A DNA stretch of 64,000 nucleotides from Betaproteobacteria bacterium (GTDB lineage Bacteria > Pseudomonadota > Gammaproteobacteria > Burkholderiales > Casimicrobiaceae). The notes beneath the pieces were generated by a model, which was given only the letters and a program-made list of their open reading frames with translations, did no database searches and was not told where the DNA came from. The DNA lies in the NCBI GenBank assembly GCA_016716425.1, contig JADJWJ010000008.1, positions 124,001-188,000 on the forward strand, written 5' to 3'. Shown piece after piece: positions 1-8,246 of the stretch. Every line of letters starts with the position of its first letter. Positions within the stretch are counted from its first letter, which is position 1. Made by a program: the position numbers and the translations under genes.

Positions 1-615
1 GAGGCCGGCGGCGGCGATCCAGTCCGGCCAGTAGTCGTAGGTAACCTCGTGCAACAGGCGCGCGCGCGTCCAGTCGAGCGTGCGGTCCCGGCGGCGCAGT
101 GCACGCGCGACGGCTGGCGTCGCGACCGGGAAGAACTCGAGCGTGAACAGGCGCACCGTTTCCGCGTCGGGATACACGCCGCGGCCCTCGCGGATCGCGA
201 GGTCGAACGGGTCGCGCGTGAAGTCGGCGAGGATCGGCGACGCGTCGATGCGCACCTCGATCTCCGGCTCGCGCGCCGTGAACGACGGCAGGCGCGGCAG
301 CAGCCAGCGCGAGCCGAACGACTGCACGACGGTCACCTGCACGACGCGGCGCCCCGGACGCACGCGCTCCGCCGCGGCGGCGATCGCGCGCAGGTGGCGC
401 GCGATCTCGCCGTGCCACGAGCGCCCCGGGTCCGTCAGAACGAGGCCGCGGCCCTGCCGCTGCGTCAGCGCGATGCCGAGGTGGGCTTCCAGCACGCGCA
501 GCTGCTGGCTCACGGCGGCCGGCGTGACCGCGAGTTCCTCGGCGGCGGCGCGCACCGAGCCTAAGCGCGCGACGGCGTCGAAGGCGCGCACGGCGTTCAG
601 CGGCGGCAGGCGCAT
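1..615 (-). CDS. LysR-family transcriptional regulator (GcvA-like), 3' end beyond the window
   Basis: Reading the minus strand from an ATG at 615 gives 205 codons that stay open to the left edge. The first residues, MRLPPLNAVRAFDAVAR, followed by an AAEELAVTPAAVSQQL helix-turn-helix (residues about 20-40), are typical of the GcvA subgroup of LysR regulators, whose N-terminus is usually a LPPLNALRAFEA-type motif. The rest (LTDPGRSWHGEIARHLRAI, then VTVVQSFGSRWLLPRLPSF) matches the linker and the start of the substrate-binding domain. About 90 C-terminal residues should lie outside the window. It is divergent from the small gene at 776, and the AT-rich gap between them is a likely autoregulatory region. 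The ligand and target genes cannot be told. Confidence 0.88.
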   Translation of the reverse strand, partial: MRLPPLNAVRAFDAVARLGSVRAAAEELAVTPAAVSQQLRVLEAHLGIALTQRQGRGLVLTDPGRSWHGEIARHLRAIAAAAERVRPGRRVVQVTVVQSFGSRWLLPRLPSFTAREPEIEVRIDASPILADFTRDPFDLAIREGRGVYPDAETVRLFTLEFFPVATPAVARALRRRDRTLDWTRARLLHEVTYDYWPDWIAAAGL

Positions 616-628
616 CGTCGGTCCGGCA

Positions 629-690
629 TAAGATAGAAAATCTAAATTTATACCATCGAAACGATCGCTGGTCGGTTAAGTTAAACGCAC
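629..690. promoter_or_regulatory. AT-rich divergent promoter / LysR operator candidate
   Basis: This is one of the few AT-rich stretches in the first 5 kb and lies between the divergent LysR gene and the gene at 776. It contains the dyad TAGA-AAA-TCTA (634-644) and the near-palindrome GTTAAGTTAA further right. LysR proteins generally bind such T/A-rich dyads in the divergent promoter. The binding assignment is inference from position and composition only. Confidence 0.4.
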
Positions 691-775
691 CTATCTTGCG
701 AGACGTCGCAGTGCCGCCGGAAGATCGAGTGCCGTCCCGGCCCGCTGCCCGAGACGAACCCGCAGGAGAACGACC

Positions 776-1024
776 ATGCCCCATGTCGACGGCTTGTCCT
801 TGCCCGGCGCCCCGCTCCAGTTGCGGGAGTCCCCGTTCGCGCGGCCGGTGGCCGCGGTCACCGCCTTCGTGGCCGGAGCGTTCCGCGGTGCCCGCAAGCC
901 CGCCGAGGTCCGCGACCTCGAGGCCTCGCACGCCCGCGCGGCCGACCACCGGGACCTCGAGCGCATGCAGCGCGAGTGGGAGCAGCGCGACGGCGGCGGG
1001 ATGCGCAGCTGGGACTGGCGCTGA
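776..1024 (+). CDS. Small protein of unknown function (82 aa), possibly DUF3563-like
   Basis: The ATG at 776 has a good ribosome site (AGGAG, seven bases upstream). The product is 82 residues, charged, without a signal peptide or membrane segment. The C-terminal part (AADHRDLERMQREWEQRD, residues about 55-72) resembles the DLADLERRMRxL core of DUF3563 proteins, small proteins common in Burkholderiales, but the match is loose. The stop codon sits directly against the GGGTCTGACCC palindrome at 1025. The last 20 codons are duplicated at 1144-1203 without a start, so the second copy is a gene fragment. Confidence 0.6.
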   Translation: MPHVDGLSLPGAPLQLRESPFARPVAAVTAFVAGAFRGARKPAEVRDLEASHARAADHRDLERMQREWEQRDGGGMRSWDWR

Positions 1025-1072
1025 GGGTCTGACCCTTAACATGCAGTAGAGTGCATGTTAGGGGTCAGACCC
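1025..1072. repeat. REP-like palindrome, GGGTCTGACCC family, copy 1
   Basis: Two 21-base arms (1025-1045 and 1052-1072) pair with one mismatch around a six-base loop. The arms start with GGGTCTGACCC and end with AACATGCA. It directly follows the stop of the small gene at 776 and could act as a terminator or mRNA stabiliser. Related copies lie at 1205-1252 and 35136-35220. Confidence 0.85.
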
Positions 1073-1204
1073 CAACGTCGTGTTAGGGGTCAGACCCCAA
1101 CGTCGCGAGCCCCGGCGTCGCGCGGCGAGCGCGGCGCGATGCGCCTGCAGCGCGAGTGGGGGCAGCGCCACGGCGGCGGGATGCGCAGCTGGGACTGGCG
1201 TTGA

Positions 1205-1252
1205 GGGTCTGACCCTTAACATGCAGTAGAGTGCATGTTAGGGGTCAGACCC
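1205..1252. repeat. REP-like palindrome, GGGTCTGACCC family, copy 2
   Basis: Identical to the copy at 1025-1072 and shifted by exactly 180 bases, so it arose by the local tandem duplication rather than by independent insertion. Confidence 0.85.
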
Positions 1253-1417
1253 CAACGTCGCGAGCCCCAACGACGCGCGGCAAGTCCGGGGCGATGCGCC
1301 TGCGCCGGGCTTCTGGACGGGGGCGAGAGGAGCCGCGGCCCGGAGGGATCCGTGCCGCGTTTTCGGCGGCAATTCGCCGACGCGAGCCGCGAAGCGGCGG
1401 CGCGCAAGCTGCGGAAG

Positions 1418-2098
1418 TTACCCCCGCGGCGTTCCGTGCAGGCCGGCCAGCGGCGCGCGCCGCAGGAACGCGGAGTCCCGGCCGAGGATGAACTTGAGCA
1501 GGTCCTCGAGGATCGGCTCGTCGATGTGCTGGCTGTGGAACTCGAGGCTCACGCGATCGAAGCGGTCGACGTTGACGAGCGGCACCGTCACGAGGCCCGA
1601 CTGGTAGTCGACGTTGAACGACACCTTCGCCGGAATCGCCGGCGGCACGGTGATCACGCACTTGCGCACGACGCCGGCGGCGTCCTCGATCCGCCGGCAC
1701 GTGTACTGCAGGCCGGCGTCGTCGAGCGCCTTCTCGGCCATCGCCACGCCCCCCGGCGCGACCTCGATGTTGATCGGCCGCGCGGCCGCGATCTCGTAGT
1801 AGATGTTGATCTCGTCGAGCACCGGGAAGCCGACGATCCGCCGCTCGTGCTGGCCCACGTAGCCGCGGCCGAACTTCGGGTCCTCGAACACCACGCCGTG
1901 CCCGACGTCGAACCGGTGCGCGATCGCGGGCTTCACGCCGTCGAGATACGAGAACGCCTTGTCGAGCCACGCGTAGGCGCGGCGCAAACGCGCGTTGATC
2001 TGCTCGTAGCCTTCGACGTCGTCGTGCGTGTGCGTGGAGGTGCGCGAAGTCTCGTACTGCGTGCGCAGCTCGTCGAGGATGGACGGTGGCGTGGACAT
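1418..2098 (-). CDS. Conserved hypothetical protein (226 aa)
   Basis: The ATG at 2098 is preceded by a strong GGAGG seven bases away, which decides against the longer frame. The product is soluble and acidic, with no signal peptide. It begins MSTPPSILDELRTQYETSR and contains HTHDDVEGYEQINARLRRAY, a mixed alpha/beta middle, and ends with FILGRDSAFLRRAPLAGL. I recognise the overall type as a conserved proteobacterial hypothetical protein but know no function or domain name for it. It stands alone between the repeat cluster and the divergent permease gene at 2252. Confidence 0.65.
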   Translation of the reverse strand: MSTPPSILDELRTQYETSRTSTHTHDDVEGYEQINARLRRAYAWLDKAFSYLDGVKPAIAHRFDVGHGVVFEDPKFGRGYVGQHERRIVGFPVLDEINIYYEIAAARPINIEVAPGGVAMAEKALDDAGLQYTCRRIEDAAGVVRKCVITVPPAIPAKVSFNVDYQSGLVTVPLVNVDRFDRVSLEFHSQHIDEPILEDLLKFILGRDSAFLRRAPLAGLHGTPRG

Positions 2099-2251
2099 GG
2101 CGGGCCTCCTGCAGGTGCGCGGTCCGCCCATCGGGGGCGGCCTGCCATTCTAAGTCGAACGAAGTCCGGCGCGCAGCCATTCCCGCCGGCGCGGCGCTGA
2201 CGGCGCCCGCCGTTCCGGTGTTCAATGCGGGACCCGCCGCAGGAGCCCCGC

Positions 2252-3553
2252 ATGGACGCCCCCCGCACGCCGTACTTTCCCCGCTGGACGCCGCGCGCCA
2301 CCGGCGTGATCGCGCCCGACGAGCGCCTGCCCGCCGGGCAGACCATCGCGCTCGGCCTCCAGCACGTGGTCGCGATGTTCGGCGCCACGGTGCTGGCGCC
2401 GCTGCTGATGGGGTTCGACCCCAACGTCGCGATCCTGTTTTCCGGCGTCGGCACGCTGATCTTCTTCGTCGCCGTCGGCGGCCGCGTGCCGAGTTACCTG
2501 GGCTCCAGCTTCTCGTTCATCGCCGTCGTGATCGCGGCCACGGCGTACGCGGGCAGCGGGCCGAACGCGAACCTCCCCGTGGCGCTGGGCGGCATCGTCG
2601 CCGCCGGGGTCGTCTACACGCTGATCGGCCTGGCCGTGATGGCGACCGGCTACGCGTGGATCGAGCGGCTGATGCCGCCGCCGGTGACCGGCGCGATCGT
2701 CGCGGTCATCGGCTTGAACCTCGCGCCGATCGCCGTCAAGGGTGTGTCCGGCAGCGCGTTCGACACGTGGGTCGGCCTCGCGACGATCGTCGCGGTCGGG
2801 GCCATCGCCGTGCGCGCGCCCGGGCTCGCGCGCCGGCTGCCGATCCTGCTGGGCGGCCTCGCCGGGTACCTGCTGTACGCGGCGCTGACCAACGGCGCCG
2901 GCCTGGCGAAGCCGATCGACTTCGGACCGGTGATCGGCGCGCCGTGGTTCGGCCTTCCGCAGTTCGCCGCGCCGGTCTGGAACGCGCAGGCGATGCTGCT
3001 GATCGCGCCGGTCGCGATCGTGCTGGTCGCCGAGAACCTGGGCCACGTCAAGGCGGTGGCTGCGATGACCGGCCGGAACCTCGACGCGTATCTCGGACGC
3101 GCGTTCCTGGGCGACGGGATCGCGACGATGGTCGCGGGCGCGGGCGGCGGCACCGGCGTGACGACGTACGCGGAGAACATCGGTGTCATGGCCGTGACCC
3201 GGATCTACTCCACACTGGTGTTCGTGGTCGCCGCTCTCACCGCCATCGTGCTCGGCTTCTCGCCGAAATTCGGCGCGCTGATCATGACCATTCCCGGCCC
3301 GGTGCTCGGCGGCCTCGCGATCGTCGTCTTCGGCCTCATCACCGCCACCGGGGCGCGGATCTGGGTGCAGAACGGCGTCGACTTTTCGCGCGCGCGCAAC
3401 CTCGTTACGGTCGCCGTGACGCTGACGATCGGCGCCGGTGATTTGGCGCTAAGATTGGGGGATTTCACGCTGGGCGGCATCGGCACCGCGACGTTCGGCG
3501 CGATCCTCCTCTACCAATTGCTGGGCGATGACCGCCCGGAAGCCTCCACATGA
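2252..3553 (+). CDS. NCS2-family uracil/xanthine permease
   Basis: This 433-residue inner-membrane protein has the 12-14 hydrophobic segments of the nucleobase:cation symporter-2 family (UraA, RutG, PyrP). Family signatures are LGLQHVVAMFGATVLAPLLM near the N-terminus, GSSFSFIAVV, and APVAIVLVAENLGHVKAV in the second half, where the Glu of the AENLGH motif lines the substrate site in UraA. NCS2 proteins import uracil, xanthine or other purines with H+ or Na+; the AENLGH form fits the uracil branch, but substrate is inferred. The start at 2252 has AGGAG six bases upstream; an in-frame ATG at 2225 is less likely. It overlaps the next gene by four bases (ATGA). Confidence 0.85.
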   Translation: MDAPRTPYFPRWTPRATGVIAPDERLPAGQTIALGLQHVVAMFGATVLAPLLMGFDPNVAILFSGVGTLIFFVAVGGRVPSYLGSSFSFIAVVIAATAYAGSGPNANLPVALGGIVAAGVVYTLIGLAVMATGYAWIERLMPPPVTGAIVAVIGLNLAPIAVKGVSGSAFDTWVGLATIVAVGAIAVRAPGLARRLPILLGGLAGYLLYAALTNGAGLAKPIDFGPVIGAPWFGLPQFAAPVWNAQAMLLIAPVAIVLVAENLGHVKAVAAMTGRNLDAYLGRAFLGDGIATMVAGAGGGTGVTTYAENIGVMAVTRIYSTLVFVVAALTAIVLGFSPKFGALIMTIPGPVLGGLAIVVFGLITATGARIWVQNGVDFSRARNLVTVAVTLTIGAGDLALRLGDFTLGGIGTATFGAILLYQLLGDDRPEAST

Positions 3554-5007
3554 CCCTCGCCCGCTTTGCACTGTTCTTCTTCGTCGCGCCGCTCCTGCTG
3601 CTCGCCGGCTGCGCCACGCGCCCGGTGAATCCGCCGATTGCCAAGGCCGAGCCCGAGTCCGGCTACCGGATGGGCACGCGGCCGCAGATACTGCGCACCC
3701 CGGACGCGCTCGTGATCCTGACGTTCTCCGGCGGAGGCACCCGCGCGGCCGCCTTCTCCTACGGCGTGCTCGAGGTGCTGCGCAAGACCGAGGCCAGGGC
3801 CGCCGACGGCCGGACGTCGCGGCTCATCGACAGCGTCGACGTGATCACCGGCGTGTCCGGCGGCAGCTTCACCGCGCTGGCGTACGGGCTCTACGGCGAG
3901 CGGCTGTTCTCCGAGTACGAGACGCGCTTTCTCAAGCGCAACGTGCAGGGCGAGTTGATCCAGCGCCTGCTGATGCCCAGCAACTGGCCGGCGCTCAATT
4001 CGGACGGGTGGGGCCGCTCGGAGATGGCGGCGCAGCTCTACGACGAGGTCCTGTTCGAGAACAAGACGTTTGCCGACCTCAACCGCGGCGACGGCCCGTT
4101 CGTCGCCGTCATGGCCACCGACATCTCGACCGGCTCGCGGGTCGGGTTCGTGCAGACGTTCTTCGACGTGATCTGCAGCGACCTGCTGCCGGTCAAGCTG
4201 TCGCGCGTGGCGGCGACGTCGTCGGCGGTGCCGGTCGTCATGTCGCCGGTCACCTACAACAACTACGGCGGCACGTGCGGGTTCGAGATGCCGATCTGGA
4301 CGCGCGCCGCGAGCGACCCCGACAACCCGGCACGCCCCGCCGCGCGCGCCATCAAGCGGATGGAGGAGGTCATGTCGTACGGGGACGGCAAGGCGCGTCC
4401 CTTCCTGCATCTGGTGGACGGCGGGCTCGCCGACAACCTCGGCATGCGCGCCGTGCTCGAGGTGCTCGAGGAGTTCGAGGCGGCGCGATCGCGCGGCATC
4501 AAGACGCCGCTCGACGACGTCAAGCGGATCGTCGTCGTCGTCGTCAACTCGCTGTCAACACCCAAGACCAACTGGGACCAGTCGGAGCGCCCGCCGGGCA
4601 ACCTCGAAATCCTGATCAAGGCGGCCGGCGTCCCGATCGACCGCTACTCGTCTGAAACGGTCGAGCTGTTGCGCGACATGATCGCGCGCTGGGACATCAT
4701 GCGCCGCATCCGCGAGTCGAAGGCGCTCGACGTCTCGAAGGACCCGGGATTGGCGCCGATCATGAACGGGCCCAGCGCGCGGCTGTACGCGATCGACGTG
4801 TCGTTCCCGCAGCTCAAGGACCCGGCGGAATTTGCGTACCTCAACGACCTCCCGACGTCCTTCGTGCTGACGCCCGAGGCGGTCGACCGGCTGCGCGCGG
4901 CGGCGGGCAAGATCCTGCTCGACTCGCCCGACTTCCAGCAGTTACTGAAGGACATCGGCGCGCGGGTCGTCGACGTACCGGCGGCCGCCGCTTCGGCGCC
5001 GCAGTAG
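3550..5007 (+). CDS. Patatin-like phospholipase, predicted lipoprotein
   Basis: The 485-residue product starts with a lipoprotein signal (hydrophobic stretch, then LLAGC, Cys21). The patatin fold follows: oxyanion loop SGGGTRAAAFSYGVLEVL (residues about 60-78), nucleophile elbow GVSGGS (GxSxG, residues about 100), and the catalytic Asp in LVDGGLADNLG (about residue 295). These are the Ser-Asp dyad elements of patatin lipases, which cleave acyl esters of phospholipids. It is probably anchored in the envelope. It is translationally coupled to the permease (ATGA), yet no shared pathway is obvious. A second gene with the same CATRPVNPPI segment after the lipobox starts at 63741. Confidence 0.85.
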   Translation: MTLARFALFFFVAPLLLLAGCATRPVNPPIAKAEPESGYRMGTRPQILRTPDALVILTFSGGGTRAAAFSYGVLEVLRKTEARAADGRTSRLIDSVDVITGVSGGSFTALAYGLYGERLFSEYETRFLKRNVQGELIQRLLMPSNWPALNSDGWGRSEMAAQLYDEVLFENKTFADLNRGDGPFVAVMATDISTGSRVGFVQTFFDVICSDLLPVKLSRVAATSSAVPVVMSPVTYNNYGGTCGFEMPIWTRAASDPDNPARPAARAIKRMEEVMSYGDGKARPFLHLVDGGLADNLGMRAVLEVLEEFEAARSRGIKTPLDDVKRIVVVVVNSLSTPKTNWDQSERPPGNLEILIKAAGVPIDRYSSETVELLRDMIARWDIMRRIRESKALDVSKDPGLAPIMNGPSARLYAIDVSFPQLKDPAEFAYLNDLPTSFVLTPEAVDRLRAAAGKILLDSPDFQQLLKDIGARVVDVPAAAASAPQ

Positions 5008-5016
5008 GCGGCGCCC

Positions 5017-5053
5017 GGCGGGCGGTGCCCCGGGGGGGACGGCACCGCCCGCC
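5017..5053. terminator. GC-rich hairpin after the patatin gene
   Basis: Perfect 13-base arms (5017-5029 and 5041-5053) flank an eleven-base loop in the gap between two convergent genes. There is no T tract, so it would be a Rho-independent-like or stabilising hairpin rather than a classical terminator. Confidence 0.5.
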
Positions 5054-5110
5054 CGCCGCTCCGGCGCAGGCCCGAGGGGCGCGCCTGCGCGGAAGGAGCC
5101 GGTCGCCCGC

Positions 5111-5275
5111 TTACGCGACGGCGACCGCCGCCGGCCGGGCCGCGACCGTGCCATCCGGCCCGTAGTGGAACGCCAGCGTGTCGATGAAGGCGCCCAGCGT
5201 CACGGTGATCGTCAGCGCCACGACGGCGAAGGCGGCACGGGCACGGTTCGAGGTCGGTTCGTAGTTGCGGTTCAT
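5111..5275 (-). CDS. Small single-pass membrane protein, paralog 1 (54 aa)
   Basis: An ATG at 5275 with GGAGA seven bases upstream opens a 54-residue frame ending at TAA (5113-5111). It starts MNRNYEPTSNRARAAFAVV, continues with one hydrophobic segment (residues about 13-35, ALTITVTLGAFIDTLAF) and a HYGPDGT motif, then an Ala/Val tail. It is a near copy of the protein encoded at 5322-5501. The same order of conserved N-terminus, membrane segment and YGPDGT in both copies shows that these are real genes. No function is known to me. Confidence 0.8.
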   Translation of the reverse strand: MNRNYEPTSNRARAAFAVVALTITVTLGAFIDTLAFHYGPDGTVAARPAAVAVA

Positions 5276-5321
5276 GGCGGTCTCCAGGGCGAGGGTCGGG
5301 GAGTCGGTCGGCGGCGGGCGG

Positions 5322-5501
5322 CTACCGGCGGTCGGCGGCGGCGACGACCACCGGGGTCTTGCCGGCGGCGAGCGTGCCGTCCGGGCCGTACTGAAAGGCC
5401 AGCGTGTCGATGAAGGCGCCGAGCGCCACGGTGATCGTCAGCGCGACGACGGCGAAGGCGGCACGGGCACGGTTCGAGGTCGGTTGGTAGTTGCGGTTCA
5501 T
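5322..5501 (-). CDS. Small single-pass membrane protein, paralog 2 (59 aa)
   Basis: The frame runs from ATG 5501 (GGAGA upstream) to TAG at 5324-5322 and encodes 59 residues. Residues 1-44 are nearly identical to the neighbour at 5111-5275 (two changes in the first 30: Glu6 to Gln and Thr26 to Ala), while the C-terminal tails differ. One membrane segment spans residues about 13-35. The pair is a tandem duplication 46 bases apart. It is divergent from the large regulator at 5672, which might control it; that is inference from position. Confidence 0.8.
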   Translation of the reverse strand: MNRNYQPTSNRARAAFAVVALTITVALGAFIDTLAFQYGPDGTLAAGKTPVVVAAADRR

Positions 5502-5671
5502 GGCGGTCTCCTTCCGGTGGGTTGATCGTCCTGCTACGGCTGCATCCTCCGGCTGAAGGCCCGTTCAGGTCTTTGGCGGCGACCTGAAACGTTCTGAAAG
5601 ATGGCTCGGGCGTGGCGCCCGCGCGGCCGGTGGCGGTACGCTTTGTCCGTCCCCACCGCCGCCGCCCCGCG

Positions 5672-8224
5672 ATGCCCGACGACGCCAACCCGACGCCGCC
5701 CACCCGGCCCGCTGCCGGCTGGCGTTTCGGCCCTTACGAGGCCCGGCCCACCGAGCGAGCGCTGCTCGCCGATGGCGTGCCGGTGAAGCTGGGTGGCCGG
5801 GCGTTCGACACGCTGGTCGCGCTGCTCGAGCGGCACGAGCGGGTCGTCGGGAAGCGCGAGCTGATGGACACCGTGTGGCCGAAGCTCGTCGTCGAGGAGA
5901 ACAACCTGCAGGCGCAGGTGATGGCCCTGCGCAAGGTCATGGGGCCGGCGGCGATCGCGACCGTGCCCGGACGCGGGTACCGCCTGACGCTGCCGGTCGA
6001 GTCGATCGGCGCGCCGGCGCGCTCCGCGGCGCCCGTGCCGGCGGCCGCTGCCGCACCGCGGCCGACGAATGTTCCGGCGAACCTGCCGCCGATGCTGGGC
6101 CGCGCCGACGACCTGGAGGCGCTCGCCGCGCTCGTCCGCGCGCACGGGCTGGTGTCGATCGTCGGCGCCGGCGGCATCGGCAAGACGCGGCTGGCACACG
6201 AACTCCTGGCGGACCTGGCCGACGACTGGCCCGACGGCGCGTGGCTCGTCGAGCTGTCGTCGCTCGCCGATCCGGCGCTGGTCGCGAGCGCGGTCGCCCG
6301 CGTGGTCGGGGCGACGGTGCCAGTGGGCCGGCCGGCGACCGACGCCGTCGCGGCGGTACTGCGCACGCAGCGGATGGTGCTCGCGCTCGACAACTGCGAG
6401 CACCTGCTCGACGGCGTCGTCGCTTTCGTCGAAGCGCTGCGCACGGCGGCGTCCGGCGTGCGCCTGCTGGTGACGAGCCAGGAGCCGTTGAAGGCGGTCG
6501 ACGAGCACGTCTACCGGCTGGCCACGCTCTCGGTGCCGCCAGCCGACGCGGCGGACGCGGCCGGCTACAGCGCGGTCGAGATGTTCGTCGCCGCCGCGCG
6601 AGCCGCGGACCCACGCTTCGCGCTGACCCGGCGCAATGCTGCCGCCGTCGCCGAGATCTGCCGGCACCTGGACGGCATTCCGCTGGCGTTGCAACTCGCG
6701 GCCGCGCGCGTGCCGCTGCTCGGTATCGAGGGTCTGCGCGCACGGCTGACCGAGCGCTTCCACGTGCTGACCGGTGGCGCGCGCACGGTGCTGCGGCGGC
6801 ACCAGACGTTGCGCGGCGCGCTCGAGTGGAGCCACGGCCTGCTCACCGCCGAGGAGCAGGCGGTGTTCCGCCGGCTGTCGGTGTTCGCCGGGACCTTCAC
6901 GCTGGTGGCGGCGCAGCAGGTCGCCGCCGACGCGACGCTGTCGGATTGGCAGGTGCTCGAGCACCTGGGCGCGCTGGTCGACAAGTCGCTGGTCGTCGCC
7001 GAAGGCGAGGACACGCCGCGCTACCGGCTGCTGGAGACCACGCGCGCGTTCGCGCTGGAGCGGCTGGGCGAAGCCGGCGAGACGGACGAGTTCCTGCGCC
7101 GGCACGCGGTCGCGACGCGCGATGCCATCCAGCACCTGGCGCGCAACCCGTGGCGGACGACGCTCGCCGATGCGGCAGCGCTCGGCATGGAACTCGACAA
7201 CCTGCGCGCGGCGATCGCGTGGGCGATCGACAACGACGACGAGCGGCTGCTGGCGATCGAGCTGCACGTCGCGGGCGCCCGCGTGTGGGGGGCGACGGCG
7301 CTGCTCGCCGAAGGGCTCGCGCATTGCCTCGACGCGCGCCGGCGGGTCGACGGGTCGCTGCCGCCTGCGACGCACGCGCAGTTCCTGCAGGCGCTCGCCA
7401 CCATGGGCACGTACACGGCGCGCATCGAGTGCCTGGAGGCGGCGCAGGACGCCGCTCGCCGTTTCCTTGCGCTCGCGGAGCCGCGCCTTGCGTTCGACGC
7501 GCTGACCAAGGTCGCCGCCATCGGCGCCCGCCGCGGCGCACTGGCGGAAGTGGCCGCAGCGCTCGACGAGGCCGAGCGCCTCGAGGACCCGGCGTGGCCG
7601 GCGCGACAGCGCGCGCAGACCCGTTTCGCGCGCTTCATGTGGTGCACGATGGACGGCCGCTACGACGAGGCGCTCGCGTTCGCCCGTGCGCAGCAGGCGC
7701 TCTATCGCGCGGACGGCAGCGTGGTCGGCGAGCAGCTCGCCGCCGGCAACGCGGCCGCCGCGCTCGCGGCGATGGGCCAGCCGGAGGCGGCGCTCGCCGA
7801 GGTGGAGTCCGCGTACGCCCGGCTGCTGGCGCTCGGCGCGGGCGCCCTCGCCGGGCACGTGCTCGGCACCCGGATGCTGGCGCTGCTCGCGCTCGGCCGG
7901 CACGACGAGGCGCGCGAGTGGGGGCGCGCCGCGCAGGTGCGGTTGCAACGCGAGGGCGATGCGCTCTGGCTGCTCGAGCCGCTCGCGTTGGCGGCGGCAC
8001 AGCAGGAGCGCCCGGCCGATGCGGCACGGATCGTAGGGCACGTCGACGCGCGGATCGCAGCGACCGGCGACGTGCGGCGCGCGCCGGCGCGCGCGCGCCG
8101 CGCGCGGATCGACGCGCTGCTCGCGGCCGGCCTTCCCGACGACGAGCGGCGAGCACTGTTCGCCGCGGGCGCGACGCTGCGGGAGGACGAGGCGTTCGCG
8201 CTGGCGCTCGGCGCATCGGCGTGA
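5672..8224 (+). CDS. Transcriptional regulator: OmpR-type winged helix plus AfsR-like ATPase and TPR region
   Basis: The 850-residue protein has an OmpR/PhoB-type winged-helix DNA-binding domain at the N-terminus (residues about 15-95, with LGGRAFDTLVALLE and VPGRGYRLTLP, the usual end of this fold). An NB-ARC-like ATPase follows with Walker A GAGGIGKTRLAHELL (about residue 165) and Walker B LALDNCEHLLDGV (about 238). The remaining half is Ala/Leu-rich helical repeats consistent with TPRs. Such proteins are signal-dependent transcription activators of the STAND class; the signal is unknown. The ATG at 5672 lacks a clear ribosome site; an upstream in-frame start at 5612 is possible. It is convergent with the kinase gene at 8247. 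Confidence 0.82.
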   Translation: MPDDANPTPPTRPAAGWRFGPYEARPTERALLADGVPVKLGGRAFDTLVALLERHERVVGKRELMDTVWPKLVVEENNLQAQVMALRKVMGPAAIATVPGRGYRLTLPVESIGAPARSAAPVPAAAAAPRPTNVPANLPPMLGRADDLEALAALVRAHGLVSIVGAGGIGKTRLAHELLADLADDWPDGAWLVELSSLADPALVASAVARVVGATVPVGRPATDAVAAVLRTQRMVLALDNCEHLLDGVVAFVEALRTAASGVRLLVTSQEPLKAVDEHVYRLATLSVPPADAADAAGYSAVEMFVAAARAADPRFALTRRNAAAVAEICRHLDGIPLALQLAAARVPLLGIEGLRARLTERFHVLTGGARTVLRRHQTLRGALEWSHGLLTAEEQAVFRRLSVFAGTFTLVAAQQVAADATLSDWQVLEHLGALVDKSLVVAEGEDTPRYRLLETTRAFALERLGEAGETDEFLRRHAVATRDAIQHLARNPWRTTLADAAALGMELDNLRAAIAWAIDNDDERLLAIELHVAGARVWGATALLAEGLAHCLDARRRVDGSLPPATHAQFLQALATMGTYTARIECLEAAQDAARRFLALAEPRLAFDALTKVAAIGARRGALAEVAAALDEAERLEDPAWPARQRAQTRFARFMWCTMDGRYDEALAFARAQQALYRADGSVVGEQLAAGNAAAALAAMGQPEAALAEVESAYARLLALGAGALAGHVLGTRMLALLALGRHDEAREWGRAAQVRLQREGDALWLLEPLALAAAQQERPADAARIVGHVDARIAATGDVRRAPARARRARIDALLAAGLPDDERRALFAAGATLREDEAFALALGASA

Positions 8225-8246
8225 CGCCCGGTGCCCTGTCGCGCAG

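Larger units (their letters stand above)
961..1320. repeat. 180-bp tandem duplication (gene 3' end plus palindrome), with a third partial unit
   Basis: Bases 961-1080 and 1141-1260 align at an exact spacing of 180 with only a few differences (for example at 965, 981 and 989). The unit carries the last 20 codons of the gene at 776 and the palindrome that follows it. A third, degenerate start of the unit (GATGCGCCTG) appears near 1293. Within the first unit the right palindrome arm is itself repeated (1081-1100). Confidence 0.85.

Noticed and set aside
1025..1260. CRISPR-like array from repeated GGGGTCAGACCCC units
   Set aside because: The repeats are palindromic, few and unevenly spaced, spacers are parts of a gene duplication, and there is no cas gene.
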